In this document: one piece after another, positions 11,195 to 24,165 of the stretch
How the letters are laid out: every line of letters starts with the position of its first letter
How positions within the stretch are numbered: position 1 is the first letter of the stretch
Assembly: GCA_025345505.1 (NCBI GenBank)
Contig: JANVCC010000030.1
Span: 2,344,123 to 2,408,122, forward strand
Reading direction: 5' to 3'
DNA length: 64,000 bases
DNA from: Todiramphus chloris collaris
Taxonomy: Eukaryota > Chordata > Aves > Coraciiformes > Alcedinidae
Made by a program: the position numbers and the translations under genes
Notes under the pieces: model-generated
Database searches by the model: none
Seen by the model: the letters and a program-made list of their open reading frames with translations, nothing else
Told to the model about the DNA's origin: nothing

Positions 11195-14100
11195 TTCTTA
11201 TTTCAAAATGAAAAGCAGCAGAGACTATGTAGGGTTTTTTTTTTTTTGCTTTTTTTTTAATGAATGATGCTATTCAGCTGCTATCTCCAGGGTATAACAC
11301 CTAGGCAAGTTAACTTGCTATACTCTAACTGAGAGACAGCAAGTGCAGAGAATGGGCAAAACACACGACCCAAGCAGAGAACATGCACTATATATGAGGC
11401 TGACAGCACTTCAGGTATGGCTGCAGCCTTACTCATTCCTTAGAAACATGAAGAACTGCTGAATCACTGCATCATGAGCAAAGACACTGCTTGAGCTGCA
11501 TTTAATCATTCCCAACTGCGCTGCTGAGCACACTCTCAAGTAATGAGGCATGGATCTGCCTCATCCGTGAAAAAAAAAAATATCATGTTGCTCTAGAACA
11601 GGCAGTGCCATGGACTTTATATAATACTTTAAGGTAGCAAAATGAGTTATGTTTCTTAGCACTCCTGTCATTTACACCTGCTGCTAACTCACACTTCCAA
11701 GAATCACATCCTAAAAAAAAACCCTAACAAAATAATCTAGAACAACACCTAATTTGGGGGGCAAATTCATAAAAGCTCTCAGCTTATAGGAAGTAGGTAT
11801 GGATTAGAATAGACACCGAGTAAGACAGAACAGTAAACCCATGTTTACAGGCTGACTTGTCACCATAAACTTTAGTCTTCTGTTAACAGGGAATCCAAGT
11901 GCTTCACTATGGTTTCTTCAGCACAGGTAACCAAACACATGGCTGGAGTGGTCCCACTGAAGCTCATAAGTGAAGCCAACTTCTAGGTACGGCTGGGATT
12001 TGCTACAACCACCCTTGTGTATCTCGGACTCCTGATGGACTCATTCATGTAGTACCCTTAAAGATAACCTATTTGAAAAAACTTGCACACAGAGAGGGAT
12101 TTTTCAAAGGGCATCAGGTGAATAACCATCTTTTGAGATGTTGAACCTTATCAACATGCTACCTTATCAATCATACAGCCTATCACAAAACTGGCTGGCA
12201 AAAGAGTATACAGGGGCAGGCACCAAATCCCCTGAAGTAAATGCTTTTAGAAACAATTTTATTATACTGACAATGTGAACACAGAGAGGGGAAGTCTTAT
12301 GTTTAAATTCAGAGTTTCGCGTATCTCTAGGTTATCATGACTGCACGTCGGTGAGCTTAATTTTGTTAGTCTATAATCATGCAATTAAAGTTCTTGCTAA
12401 CAGCATTATCACTGCTTTAAATACCAATACATCACCAGACTTCAGGTTCAGAGATTTCTGTTCCATAAATACCCTCCTAGTGTCTTGCAAATTAAATGAG
12501 GGCTTGGTGGGGAAGAAAAAAAAGGCAAAAAAAGACACGGCAGAAAAAAAGCCTTAAAAATTATTCTAAGCAACTCCAAGAAATTTCACCATCCTCTTAT
12601 TTGTAAATTGTGTCATCTCTAACTAAACTACTCAGAGTTATAAATAAAGAAATAAATAATTAGTTCTCTTTTCTGAGAAGCATGTCTTCTTTCGCCTCCA
12701 AGTTGGCAGTCAGAAATTAATCTGCTAACTTAGTGCTTGTGAAAGACAGAGTTTTAAAGCTGAGCTTACTGTACAGAATATCTCCCACTCACAGTCCCTT
12801 CCTAATCTTCTATAAAGTACTTCTTTTCAAAGATGAGGCTGTATGAAAATAGATTTTTCTGTACTGGAGAAGAACTGAAGATGTGTTTTTATTTAGCAGT
12901 AAACAACTGTACATGGTGACTTGCTCTTACAGAAGGCTAATATAATAAGCATTCTCCCACCCCAAGAAAGGAGCACATGTAGTACAGTGGAGCACCAGGC
13001 TCTCATCGAGACTATATGTGAGCAAAAGGGAACAATCCTCACACCCTTGTTACAAGTGTTCGCTGTCCTCTAGTAATATATAATTTATATGTTTACTGGG
13101 AATAAAAATAATTGATGGAGGGACTGAATAAAACCAGCAGTGCTTTTCAGGAATCTGTTGCCCAGCTGCTACAAAGGTCAGCCCTTCTAGCCTGTTGATT
13201 ACTTTGATAGATTTATTCCCACAATGAACAGCAGAGTTGAAGGGTTTTCTGTATTAAGCAGAAAAGTGTATTAAAACCCACACTGCATTAACAGAGGATG
13301 GATTATCCACTTAAATTTCCAGAGAGTGAAGTAGAGTACCAGAAACCAAAACACAGAACTAATTCAGTTCCTTGTCCAAAGATGTATCCAGATGTCACAG
13401 GAAGTTGAACGCACACTGTATAAAATGCAGCTTTTAGCCTCTTGCCCAAGCTTCCTACAGACACAACACCCTCTGAAAAGCTTCAGAAAAAACATCTTTA
13501 CACAAACATACTGTAATAGCCTTTTTCTTCAGAGCAGATGTCCTAATAGCAAAGCAACTAGACCTTACTCCGAAAAAACACATCTGTTGCAATGTGGTCT
13601 CCACACCAGAAAAGGGGCAACAATCAGAAAGGGAAACAAACTGCAGATCCCTGATGGGGTCTGAACTTCCAGGTTCATCTTCACCACTGAACAAGTTACT
13701 ACAACATACACCACACAGGACTGGATTTCAAAAGCAGTTCAAAACTGTAGCAAAGAACTAACTTCTTAAATACTCAAACAGCTGCTCAGAGTTTCACTTC
13801 AACTCCCGTAAAGCAGAAGAGACGTTGTCAACCAATTCAGGGAAAGTAAAGAAATTGTAGATATTGTGATGAATGGAAGTTGACACTTTCATTCTGTCAG
13901 CCCAATGTACTGATTTTTCTGGGTCACGATTAGAGAACACGTGAATAATATCAACAGTTGACAGAACAGAGCAAAGTTTAAATATTTATTCTTTCAGTGA
14001 AATCGTTGAATGTTAGTGCAAAAATCTTCTCAATAGGAAAACAATTCTTTCTTTGCTATCTGTGGTACCTTTAACTGCTGACAATGTTTATTTGTGCTAT

Positions 14101-14524
14101 ACTACTCTACAGTACATCCGATTTTTAAAAACTTAGTGGACGTTTTTAACTGTCCTCAAGTATTTACAAGCATAAGTTCCAGATTAAATTTAATGATATA
14201 TCCAAACTCCCCTGAAGTCCTTCCTGCAGCTCCTCTGATAGGAGATAAAATAAATAAGAAACATCCTAACAGTTTTAGAATAGCTCAGGATCTGCTCTGA
14301 CCTCTTTACTAGGTGCACGGACGTCTCTCCTGAGCAGCCTCACAAAAGATCCTCAAATTAATGAAAGGTTACACATTTTTGCCAGCTGGAAAGTGTGCTG
14401 AAACACAAGTAAAAGCAATTGCTGGGGTACATCCACCTGTGGACAGATTTTCCACCTGCACATTATGCCCGTTTCCGTTTCGCTTCAATTTAAGAGACAG
14501 CAACAGAGGTTTGGGTGTTTGGGT

Positions 14525-14559
14525 TTTTGGTTTTTTTTTTTTTGTGGGGGGGGGGGGGG
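14525..14559. repeat. T-run followed by G-run
   Basis: Thirteen thymines, then GTG and a run of G to 14559. The same architecture recurs at 54501-54545. Confidence 0.85.
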
Positions 14560-14792
14560 AGTCACTATGTCTTACATAGGAAAAAGAAAAAACTTGATTC
14601 TCCCTTACACTGCTCTGAAGAGGCTTTTAAGAGTTATATGAGCTTTTCAAAGAAGGATGTTTTCTTAAGTATTACCTGTTCCCCACTATTGGTAACTTCC
14701 TTCTAAGTCCAAAAGGGACTAACCAGTTCAACAAGGAACACTACAATTTACAGAAAAGTGAAAGAGATTATTCTCAAAACTAACAAGGGAAA

Positions 14793-14811
14793 CACTCACA
14801 CACACACACAC
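14793..14811. repeat. (CA)n microsatellite
   Basis: Short, almost perfect CA dinucleotide array (about nine units). Confidence 0.85.
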
Positions 14812-17800
14812 CTCTACACAACTGCTATAAAAGGCAAATTGTACTGCCTGCAGCTCTTACTTTGAAGGTCAAATATTCTCTGAGTCATCAAAGAAATTGC
14901 TCTTCAAAAGGTGAGAATAACAGTTCCTGTATACAGAAATGTTCTGCCCAGCTATTTTGTGCAGAGAGGACCAATGATAGCCTTTTTCATTCCTAGCTGG
15001 GAACTGCAGGCCAAATGTCATGCTAAGATAATAACAGGCTGATTTCAGAATATTGAGAAGCCACTTGAAAGTGAAAAACAACTTCCACAAAATGAAGAAA
15101 TGGCAGAGTTTCCACACAACTGCAGCCCGAGATGATTTAAGGAGCCAAACAAATTAGTTTCAGCATCTTTGTTCCTCTAATTTATCAATCTGTAATTACT
15201 GTCATTGTCATAATAATTTGTATCAGTTGTAATTTACCCAGTTAAGAAAGAGGCAGATGCTAAAACCCAAATTACATAATTACAAGAAAGAATGTTACTG
15301 ATATTGTGTGTGCTCCAGTTAACCATGGCCCTTAGAGTGGACAGCTTCTGTTCATCTCTGTGGAGGCAGAATTCCACATCCTTCTCATTTTTTTCTCTGT
15401 AAACAAACAATAATCAACACCAAAAAAAGCTCCCAGCTACAGAAACCGCTCCATTGTGTCAATGTTAATAAGGCTGAGTCTTAGTATACAACTGACTTTC
15501 ATGAGCAGTTAGAATAGTCAGATTGAACAGAAAGAAAAGTAACAAATTAGGACAACACTGACCTGTTCGTTTCCACTAAGAATACAGTTTTCCCAGAGCA
15601 ATTTTCTGGACTGAATGTGGAACTTACAGCTTTTGCAGAGGCCCTGAGCCGCTGGCTCCTGGAAACGGCAGCGGACGCAGGGCAGCCCTACAGGCAGTGG
15701 CAGGGTTTTGGCAGGAACACAGTAGTAAGCTTGGAAGTCTACTCCTCAACATTTTTTTTCTTCCAAATCAACACTGCCATCTTCCACTTACCTAAGGACT
15801 CACATCTCTTAGTTGATTAACGTCCTCCATTTTGCATCTGCTCCTATAGCTTTATTTAGCAGAAGTGAATGCATACTTGAGCTCTCCTTGATACTACACC
15901 ACTGCTGACTTCAAGAGTACAAAATCTTGGTCATCTTTTCACCTTCCAAACCTTACTGTGAAAAGCAGCAAAGCTCAAAGATTGCTTTGCCTCTCATCCT
16001 GATTATTCAGCACACAGAAAACGTCTGGAGCTACTCACTCTTGTTTACAATTTAAAGTTCTTTTAAAAATATTAGAGATGTTCTTTCCTTTTCTCCACCC
16101 ACAATCAAGAGGGAGTCACTGCAATTTACCTCATTCGGCCCCACAGCGAAATGACTCACTTGTGAACACAGTTTCTCTCCAAAACAGATGATGCAGAAGG
16201 AGAATGCTGTTCTCCCAGTGCTGCTGTTAGAAACAGAGATTGAAAAAGGACCAAAGAACTTGCCTGTGGCCACAGGATTACAGCAGGTTGTTGGTTCCAT
16301 CATTCTTGGCTGGTCTTTCTAAACATCTTGTTTAATATTGTCACATCCTACCTGCTCTCCCAATTAAGGGTATAAATAACTCCATCCTACAAAACTGAAC
16401 TGTAGATTTCTGAAAAATTAGATCATTACAGATTTTGGTCTGTGGCATTTTCATTACATGTCCATTTTTATGCCATAAGCAAAGCAGATAAAGAAACTTG
16501 CAGGAAGACACAACAGACTTTATTTACTTTCTTATTATTCTGTAGCAGCCAGACCCATCTCTGTTGTAGTGTTCCCAAGAGCTGTTACTGCTAAAAGGTA
16601 ATCTGATTGAGCCAGAGCCTTCAACACATCAAGCAGATGGCTATAAATAATGCAAAGATGATGAACTTAGTGGAGATAACACAAAAAAACCATTCACATC
16701 ACTAAGTCCAACTTATTAGAATATCTGTAGGCCAAGTCACGCTATACACATCTTTACAACTAGCTCAGGAATTCAAGACTCATTTGCCAATGTATCAAAT
16801 TCTTCTTTGTCTATCTGTAAGGCAAGTAACGTGCATACTTGTAAAACCCCTTAAAGATCTGTTTCTACTTATACTGCTTTCAAAAACTTGTACTGAATAC
16901 ATAAACTGGTATGTATTGGGCACTCTCAGGAAAAAATACAAAGCAGTTGAAGAAGTGCATTTATTACACTACAGAGTATCATGTGGATGTTCAGAGAATA
17001 AGAGATTTTTTTATTTTTTTTTTTAGGCATAGCAAGTACAGATGATTGTGATATGGGAAAGGTTTGCCTCACTGCTAATTTCCCAAGTCGCTGTCTTCTG
17101 TCAGCTGCACTGCTCAGCTTGGATTCTTGTGTTGAAATTCTGGGTTTAGGAAAAATAAAATTTCAGGAAAAAGCATAACAATTGGGATTTGCATTTTTCC
17201 ACTTTAGCTAATAAGCAACACGGAGGTTTATATTCCCATTTCCTTCACCAGTCTCTTCTATGCACGTGTGTGTGCGTCTCTGCAGCAAGCTCTTAAGAGC
17301 AGAAAATACTCCTAGAAAATTTAGCTAGCTTGTCAGAGTAACTTCTGCAATTTATCTTTAAACAGATTTCAGTAGTGATCTTTTCATTTGAATAGAAGCT
17401 TGCTTAGCTGTTTTGCAGATAAAGAGCCCAAAAAATTAAGCATCCATCTCAACTTGTGAAAGACTTGGTAAGTACATAAGGACAGTTCATCTCTAAAACA
17501 GAAAGGCTTTAAGACTCATTTAAAACCGTTTTGCCACTTTTTAACATGTATGTTTTCACAATTGGCTGCTTCTATAGAAAGCTTACCCATAAACAAAACG
17601 TGGAAATTCATGTCATAAACATCAAGTCTTTCAGGTTTCTACCAACTACAGAACAGAAACAGCCTTAAGTAGTTAACCACTACTTAACCCCAGTTGCTTA
17701 TATTTTAAAGGAATTGTGGGATTCATACTTTCAGTAAACTCAAGAACTAATAATCTCAAAGAAAAGCTTCAAGTAAATACATTAAGTAGGCTCCATCTCT

Positions 17801-19777
17801 AACCTCTACCCTCCAGCAGAAGAAGCAAACAGTCTGAAGTATACCTCAGGGAGAAGGCTATTAGTCTACCTCTCAGTTTCAAGCAAGCCTGGAAAAAATA
17901 TGAGACATAAGAGAGCAGGGAAAGCATTGACAGGAAAGATTAGCAGCAGTGGCAACACCAGGAAGAATAACACAGGAAATACAGACAGTTGATGCAAGTC
18001 AATCTGTCTTTTACAATGTAAGAGAAGCTTCTCATCAGCTTCCTATTTTAGGATTTGGGATAAACAGCAAATTTTTGTATTTTGAGCATTTATATTTCTC
18101 AGCATTACTTTTCTCTTTCTATTCCTATAATCATATAGCTGTTTGACACATCATATATTATCCTACTTGGCTTTTCCTCCCTCTCAAAAATAAATTTGTG
18201 TCTTTCCCCTTTTTTGGGGAAATTACCACCAGTATGTTCCCATTTAGAAACAGTATTAATGTTACTTTACCATTTGGGCAATAAACCCTCAAAATATCAT
18301 CCCACATCACTTTCAAGTGATGTACAGCACAGCTCTGCTGTAGCTAAACTCTCAAGCCAAAGGCAGCATCACCATGCTGACCTTAATAGCTACCCTCTGA
18401 CTGTCCCCTGGGCTAAACTTCCTTTCAGTGCTGGTCCTGTCCCTTATTGCCCAACCAAGCACATCTGGATTTTATAACCCTAGGCAGGAAACAGAGTAAA
18501 GTCAAGCAGCCATTGAACTGCGTACAGGCTAGAAGCCCAACAATACCGTGGTGATGAAGCTTCCAACAACTCATTGCAAATTCAAATAGCTGCAACATAT
18601 GCAAAAACCATCAAACTACTGTAATGCAAAAACTAACAGTTGTTTTGACAACTACACAGAAAATAATAGTCATTAAATAAGCAGACATTACCCAAAGCCC
18701 TCATCATCCCCATGAACAGGTGGCAGCAGGTAACGCAGTCTCGGTGATCCGATTCAGCTCGGTTATTTTCTTATTCCCCTCGAGGCTTCTCAGCAGCAGT
18801 TCAACAGTGTTTAAGAGAGAGAGGACACACAATTTCCAGAACACTACACTTTGAGTCTGTCCTGAAATGAATAACTCCATGGAAATTTAGAAAATGAAAA
18901 ATATCAAGCTAGCCTCATAGATCCATAATTGAATGCCCCATGATGACTCAAGTTGGGCAAGTCAGCTGTAAATTGTTACACCTTTAGCTTTCAAGTGGCA
19001 GAATGGAGACTTGGGAGATATTTCTGGTTCCAGCTATCTATCACGCAGTTAAAATTTGCATTAGTTAGCATGTCTCATGCCAGATTCACTCCAGCAAGAC
19101 AGTGAATTGACACTGCTCTAAAACTTTGAAGCAAGCACCAGAATCAACATCGTATGGTGCACAGTACCAAACACTTCCTTTGCTGAATCCTGAGCTTTCA
19201 GCACTGCTCCACCACCTACCACAACAAGCATCTAACGAGCTGTCGGAGCACACAGAGCAGCACTCCTGGAGTGCAAACTAAAACATTTCATTAATCTACA
19301 AGCAGAGATTTATGAAAATCAATGTCATAGTGTCACTGTAAAATGTCTTTTTTGTTTCCCCTTTCCCTATTCCTGTATCCTTGGATACCACATTTGATTA
19401 TTCAGAAGTTTTTTTTCCGTTTCTCCACTGCCCTTCTCTGAAAGTCAGGAGTCACTCTCTTCTCTGCAAGTCAGGAGTTTTCCTGTGTCATGGATCTCCT
19501 TACACCACCAACCAGAAAGCTTCTACTGATCATACTAATGACCAGGGCAACAGTATTTCAATATTGATTTTCCTGACAATGCTGAACAGTGTTGTCCTAT
19601 TAATAACATATATGAGATAAGGTTAAACATGTCTCCTTTAGGCCAACTGTTACAATGATTACTATTTATTCATCTGCAGCCCAATGACACTTTATTTAAC
19701 CCAACAAGTTATTATATAGTAACAGCTATGTCTAGAGAAAGAAAAAAAATAATAATTTACTTCACCTAATTATACAA

Positions 19778-19816
19778 AAAAAAACCCCAAACCACAACCC
19801 AAACCCAAACAACAAA
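19778..19816. repeat. C/A-rich low-complexity tract
   Basis: Irregular AAACCC/AACCC-like motif on the plus strand, equal to GGTTTGGG on the other strand. Related T/G tracts occur at 25028-25070, 26211-26260 and 31845-31871. Confidence 0.6.
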
Positions 19817-20038
19817 CTTTGGTCTTCTTATAGTTTTTGCTCTTTATATAATTTGTTTACGCACGTACAAACCAAGGAACATAAGTGCATCAACATAATA
19901 AAGTCTGAAATAGAGTTATTTTATAAATAAGAAATCAGAATTTAAAAATAACATAGAATCATAGAATGTATTGGGTTGGAAGGGACCTCCAAAGATTATC
20001 TAGTCCAACCCCCCTGCAATAAGCAGGGACATCTCCAA

Positions 20039-20275
20039 CTAGGTCAGGCTGTTCAGAGCCTCATCAAGCCTGGCCTTGAACATCTCCAGGGATGGGGCCT
20101 CCACCATCTCTCTGGGCAACCTATTCCAACGATCTATCACTCTCATATTAAAGAACTTTTTCCTAATGTCTAACCTAAATCTACCCTTTTCTAGCTTAAA
20201 GTCATTACCCCTTGTCCTGTCACTACAAACCCTTGTGAATAAACTCTCCCCTGCTTTCTTATAGACCCCTTTCAA
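20039..20275 (-). pseudogene. CR1 ORF2 C-terminal end (remnant)
   Basis: Seventy-eight open codons ending ARLDEALNSLT, followed by a stop, the short 3' UTR and the octamer tail. This is the best preserved part of the copy and gives the true ORF2 terminus: the NFRV-type RKKFFNMRVIDRWNRLPRE block is diagnostic of CR1. It is separated from the upstream RT parts by frame changes. Confidence 0.88.
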
Positions 20276-20742
20276 GGTACTGGAAGGTCGCTATAAAGTC
20301 CCCCCAAAGCCTCCTCTTCTCCAGGCTGAACAACCCCAACTCTCTCAGCCTGTCTTCATCAGAGAGGTGTTCCGGCCTCTGATCATTTTTGTGGCCCTCC
20401 TCTGGACATGCACGAACAGGTCCATGTCCTTCTTGTGTTGGTAGCTCCAGAGTTGGACACAGTACTGCAGGTGAGGTCTCACCAGGGCAGAGTAGAGGGG
20501 CAGGATCACCCTTCTCGATCTGCTGGAGACACTTCTTTTGATGCAGCCCAGGATTCGATTGGCCTTCTGGGCTGCCACTGCACATTGGTGGCTCATGTCC
20601 AGCTTTTCATTTACTAGCACCCCCAAGTCTTTTTCCAAAGGACTGCTTTCTAGCACATCGTCTCCCATCCTATATTGCTAATGCTGGCTGCCCCAGCCCA
20701 GGTACAGGACCCTGCACTTGGCCTTGTTGAACCTCATAAGAT

Positions 20743-21476
20743 TCACCTGAGCCCACTTCTCCAGCTTATCTGGGTCCCTCTGGATGGCATCCCATCCCTC
20801 TGGCATATCAACTGCACCACCCAGCTTAGTATTGTCAGCAAACTTGCTAAGGGCGCACTCAATGCTGCTATGTCATTAATGAAGATATTAAACAACACTG
20901 GTCCCAGTATGGATTTTTGAGCAGCACCACTTGTCATGTTTTCCCATCTAGACACTGAGACATTGACTACTGCTCTATGGGTGGGATCACTCAGCCAATT
21001 TCTTAGCCACTGAACAGTCCACTCATCAAACCCATATTTCTCCAACTTAGGAAGATGGCATGGGGGACGTCAAAAGCCTTGGCGAAGTCAAAATAGATGA
21101 CATCCACAGCTCTTCCCTTGTCCCCTGATGCAGTTACTTCATTGTAGAAAGTTACCAGATTGGTCAGGCAGGACTTGCCCCTGGTAAAGCTGTGCTGACT
21201 CTCTTGAATCACCTCCCTGTCCTCCATGTGCCTTAGCATATCTTCTAGGAGGATCTATTTCATGATCTTCCCAGGCACAGAGGTGAGGCTGACAGGTCGG
21301 TAGTTCCCAGGGTCTTCCTTTCTACCCTTTTTTAAAATACGTGTCATGTTTCCTTTCTTCCAGTCACTAGGGACCTCATCTGACTGCCATGACTTTTCAA
21401 ATATTATGGACAGTGTCTTGGCAACGGTATCAGCCAATTCCTTCAGTGCCCTGGGATGCATCTCATTGGGTCCCAT
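20743..21476 (-). pseudogene. CR1 ORF2 reverse transcriptase region (remnant, several frames)
   Basis: Three consecutive open pieces (21476-21255, 21239-21003, 21045-20743) cover the fingers and palm of the [57 protein letters not shown] and [10 protein letters not shown]. Each change of piece is a frameshift or stop. The catalytic box beyond it reads FADN. It cannot encode a working enzyme. Confidence 0.88.
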
Positions 21477-22325
21477 GAACTTGTGTGTGTTAAGGTTCCT
21501 CAGATAATCACTAACCTTGTCTTCACTGACTATGGCAGGGACTTTGTCTTGATGGCCCCTGTGTCAAGGGCCATCCACTTGAGAGCTGTGAGGAGAGAAG
21601 TTACTATTGAAAACAGAGAGAAAAAAGTTGTTCAGGACCTCAGCCTTCTCCTCGTTTGTTGTTACTAACTCACCACTGCTGTTCCTCATAGAGGGTATGC
21701 CTTCTTTGACCTTCCTCTTCTTGTTTATGTACCTAGAGAAGCCCTTCTTGTTTTTCTTATCTCTTGCCAAGTTCAGCTCCAGCCTTCCTCACCTCATCCC
21801 TACACAACTGGGCAATGTCCCTGTATTCTTGCCAGGATATCTGTCCCTGCTTCCACTGCATGTACAGTCTCATCTTTTGGTGTTTGACCAGCAGGTCTCA
21901 ACTCAGCCATGCTGGTGTCTCTCCTTCCCTACCCGATTCCTACAGCTGGGATTAAGAGTTCTTGCACTCTATGAAAAACATCCTTAAAGATCTGCGTGTT
22001 CTGCTCTGCTCCCTTGTACCTAAGGACTGTTTCCTAGGGAGCCTTAACTGCCTAACTCCTTGAAGTGCTGGAGGTTTGCTTTCCTAAAATTTAGGGTGCT
22101 GACTTTGCCTTTCATCTTCCTCATACCCCTTAGGACAGTGAACGGCACTAATACATAATCCCTGCAGCCCAGGCCACTTCCTGTCTTGATGTCCCTGATG
22201 AGCTCACCAGCATCTGTCACCACCAGGTCTAGTATTGCATCCCCTTCTGCCTAGTTCCTGCCTGATGAAGTTGTCTTCTAGGCACTCCAGGAGTCTGATG
22301 GATTGCCTACAGCTTTTCCAACATG

Positions 22326-23273
22326 CATCAGGGTGGTTGAAATGAAACATGACCGGTCACTGGTGGCTTTTGGTACCCCCATGTCACCATCTGATGGCTT
22401 ATAATGGCTTGCAATACCCAAGTTATTTCATAATTACCTGAGCTATGAAGTGTTTTGATCTGCTCCCTCGCCACACACACCCACTCACCCTGTATTTGCA
22501 CCCCCATATTGATTACATTTTGCACAAGCACAGATGACAATGCTCACCAAGAGCACTTCCTTAACTGCTTTGAAATATTCATTAGTCTTCCTCATCTAAA
22601 AAGTCTATGGACCACCTGTGCCCCACTGCAGAAGATGCTTAATGCCAAGTTCTCTTCTGTTGAAGTGTTCTACTAATCAGGCACTTACAGGTTGCCTACA
22701 GGTCATTAACATGAATTTCATTCAAGCTATCAGGAGATAAGTTATGGATCTCTAGTAAAGATCATCATCTCAGCAAATACAGATCCGTCATTCTCTAAGG
22801 ACAGCTGCCACAGTTTGGTCCCTTTACACTATAAAATGTTTTTTGATATTGTCACCTCTTAGGCAGCTATCTTTATGAGACAGACAAGAGCCAAAACCAG
22901 TACCAGAAATCATCCAGAGTTTTAATAAACAATGCAGTTCTACAAATGGCCTCTTCTTAAATCTCTGAAATGCATTCCTCAATGATTTTTTTTCTTCCTT
23001 TCACTCTGAAGCAGGCTCAATTATTAGATCAAAGAGACAGCTAATGTGAAAATTAGTATTTTAAAAACCTCTAATTTAAGCAGAAAACTGGAAAAAAAAA
23101 AGAAAAGAGTTGTAGGTGGTAATGGATGACATTCAATTTGCTCCCTCTAAAAGGAGGTAGGGAGAACTCCAGTGAAAAAAAGAGTAGCTACATTGAGTGG
23201 TCTCTTCTAGTAGCGTTCAACCTTTCGGTCTAATGGTCTGCTGAGAATCAGGAACATTAGAAGCTCATTCGAA
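22326..23273. other. Unique DNA, nothing recognised
   Basis: About 950 bases upstream of the truncated CR1. I see no extension of the CR1 endonuclease past 22325, no coding region and no clear repeat. It could include a diverged repeat that I cannot recognise by eye. Confidence 0.5.
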
Positions 23274-23320
23274 CACAGAATCATGGAATCATTTCGGTTG
23301 GAAAAGACCTTTAAGATCAA
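23274..23320 (-). mobile_element. CR1 3' tip
   Basis: About 47 bases reading acagaatcatggaatcattt followed by cggttggaaaagaccttta on the plus strand. This is the reverse of the CR1 3' end including the octamer repeat. It is an extreme 5' truncation. Confidence 0.85.
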
Positions 23321-24147
23321 GGGGTGCCACAATGGGCTATAAACACTAATTTTATTCCCCCTGAAGCCAGCAGGACAATATCCACAAGCAAACTGCAGCT
23401 TGGCTCACAGTGCAACATCCAGACTCTTAGATCAAGAGCTCCATAGAGCAGGAGGAATTAAGCATGCCTGCACCACTCACCTCACTGTGTATTTGCACCC
23501 TAACATTTTTAATAATTGAAATTATTTTATTTTTGAAGGACAGCATAGAAGTGGATTGACATTCACAATTGTTCAAAAATATATGACTAGAAAAAATAAA
23601 TATGAGAGAAAAAATGTAGTGTGTTCAATCTTTTCTAGAAAGCACGATGAAGGGTCAGCAGAGCACAGTGCCTGTCATTCCCACTCCAATTACGATCACT
23701 GCCAGAGTCCAATCAGCTTAAACACTCCAGGGTGTTAGTGAGAATCTTTTCTTTTGACACACGGCTTATGTCATCTATTGACCAAAGCTGAACAAGTCAG
23801 AAACTTTAAAGAAAACCTTCAGAAATTAGTATTACAGGCTCTGAAATAAGAGAAAAGAAGAGGTAGAGGCAAATGGCACACTCTGTAACTGCAACTGAAA
23901 AGTATACAAATGGTTTATGATGCTTCAGTGTCAATTCCACATCAACAATAAACTAAATACAGAGCCAGGGTTAAGTTTTGTATACTGTGATGCACATAAC
24001 AGTGGTAAACTGCTGTGAAGAGACTGCGCTTCTTTGTTTCATTATTTATATAAAATATACAAGCATTAGTAGTATATTTATCAATATGAATGTTATATAT
24101 TTATATCGATATAAATACATATGTATGTGATAAGAGTTTTGTGTTTT

Positions 24148-24165
24148 GGTTTTTTTTTTTTTTTT
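24148..24165. repeat. Poly-T tract
   Basis: Uninterrupted T run preceded by GTGTTTTGG. Simple repeat. Confidence 0.8.

Larger units (their letters stand above)
11195..19951. other. Unique AT-rich DNA, no gene recognised
   Basis: About 8.8 kb without a defensible coding region. It contains a T/G tract (14525-14559), a CA microsatellite (14793-14811), a homeodomain-motif-rich stretch near 15140-15310, and a C/A-rich low-complexity patch (19778-19816) beside the next CR1. The open frames (up to about 90 codons) show no recognisable domain. Confidence 0.6.
19952..22325 (-). mobile_element. Long 5'-truncated CR1 LINE with intact 3' end
   Basis: The 3' terminus lies at 19952, reading catagaatcatagaatg on the plus strand, which is the CR1 octamer repeat in reverse. 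Going leftward on the minus strand, the ORF2 parts are as follows. The truncated endonuclease (about 22320-22080) has LLECLEDNF, LDLVVTDAG, SGLGCRDYVLVPF and KVSTLNFRKANLQHFK. The linker lies at 21770-21564 (KKNKKGFSRYINKKRK). The RT lies at 21476-20743 ([51 protein letters not shown]). The RT C-terminal region lies at 20668-20345 ([25 protein letters not shown]). The last ORF2 segment lies at 20275-20039 (RTRGNDFKLEKGRF, RWNRLPREMVEAPSLE). Several frameshifts split it. In frame, the FADD box reads FADN, which loses one catalytic Asp. The GLGCRDY version of the endonuclease marks a different CR1 subfamily from the copy at 1-2650. The 5' truncation near 22325 is typical of the family. Confidence 0.95.

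Noticed and set aside
18950-18985. MIR-like core (TTGGGCAAGTCA)
   Set aside because: The match is about a dozen bases with no extension on either side.
21607-21987. Plus-strand open frame of 126 codons
   Set aside because: Antisense to CR1 ORF2 linker sequence; its hydrophobic look comes from the complement of Lys-rich codons.
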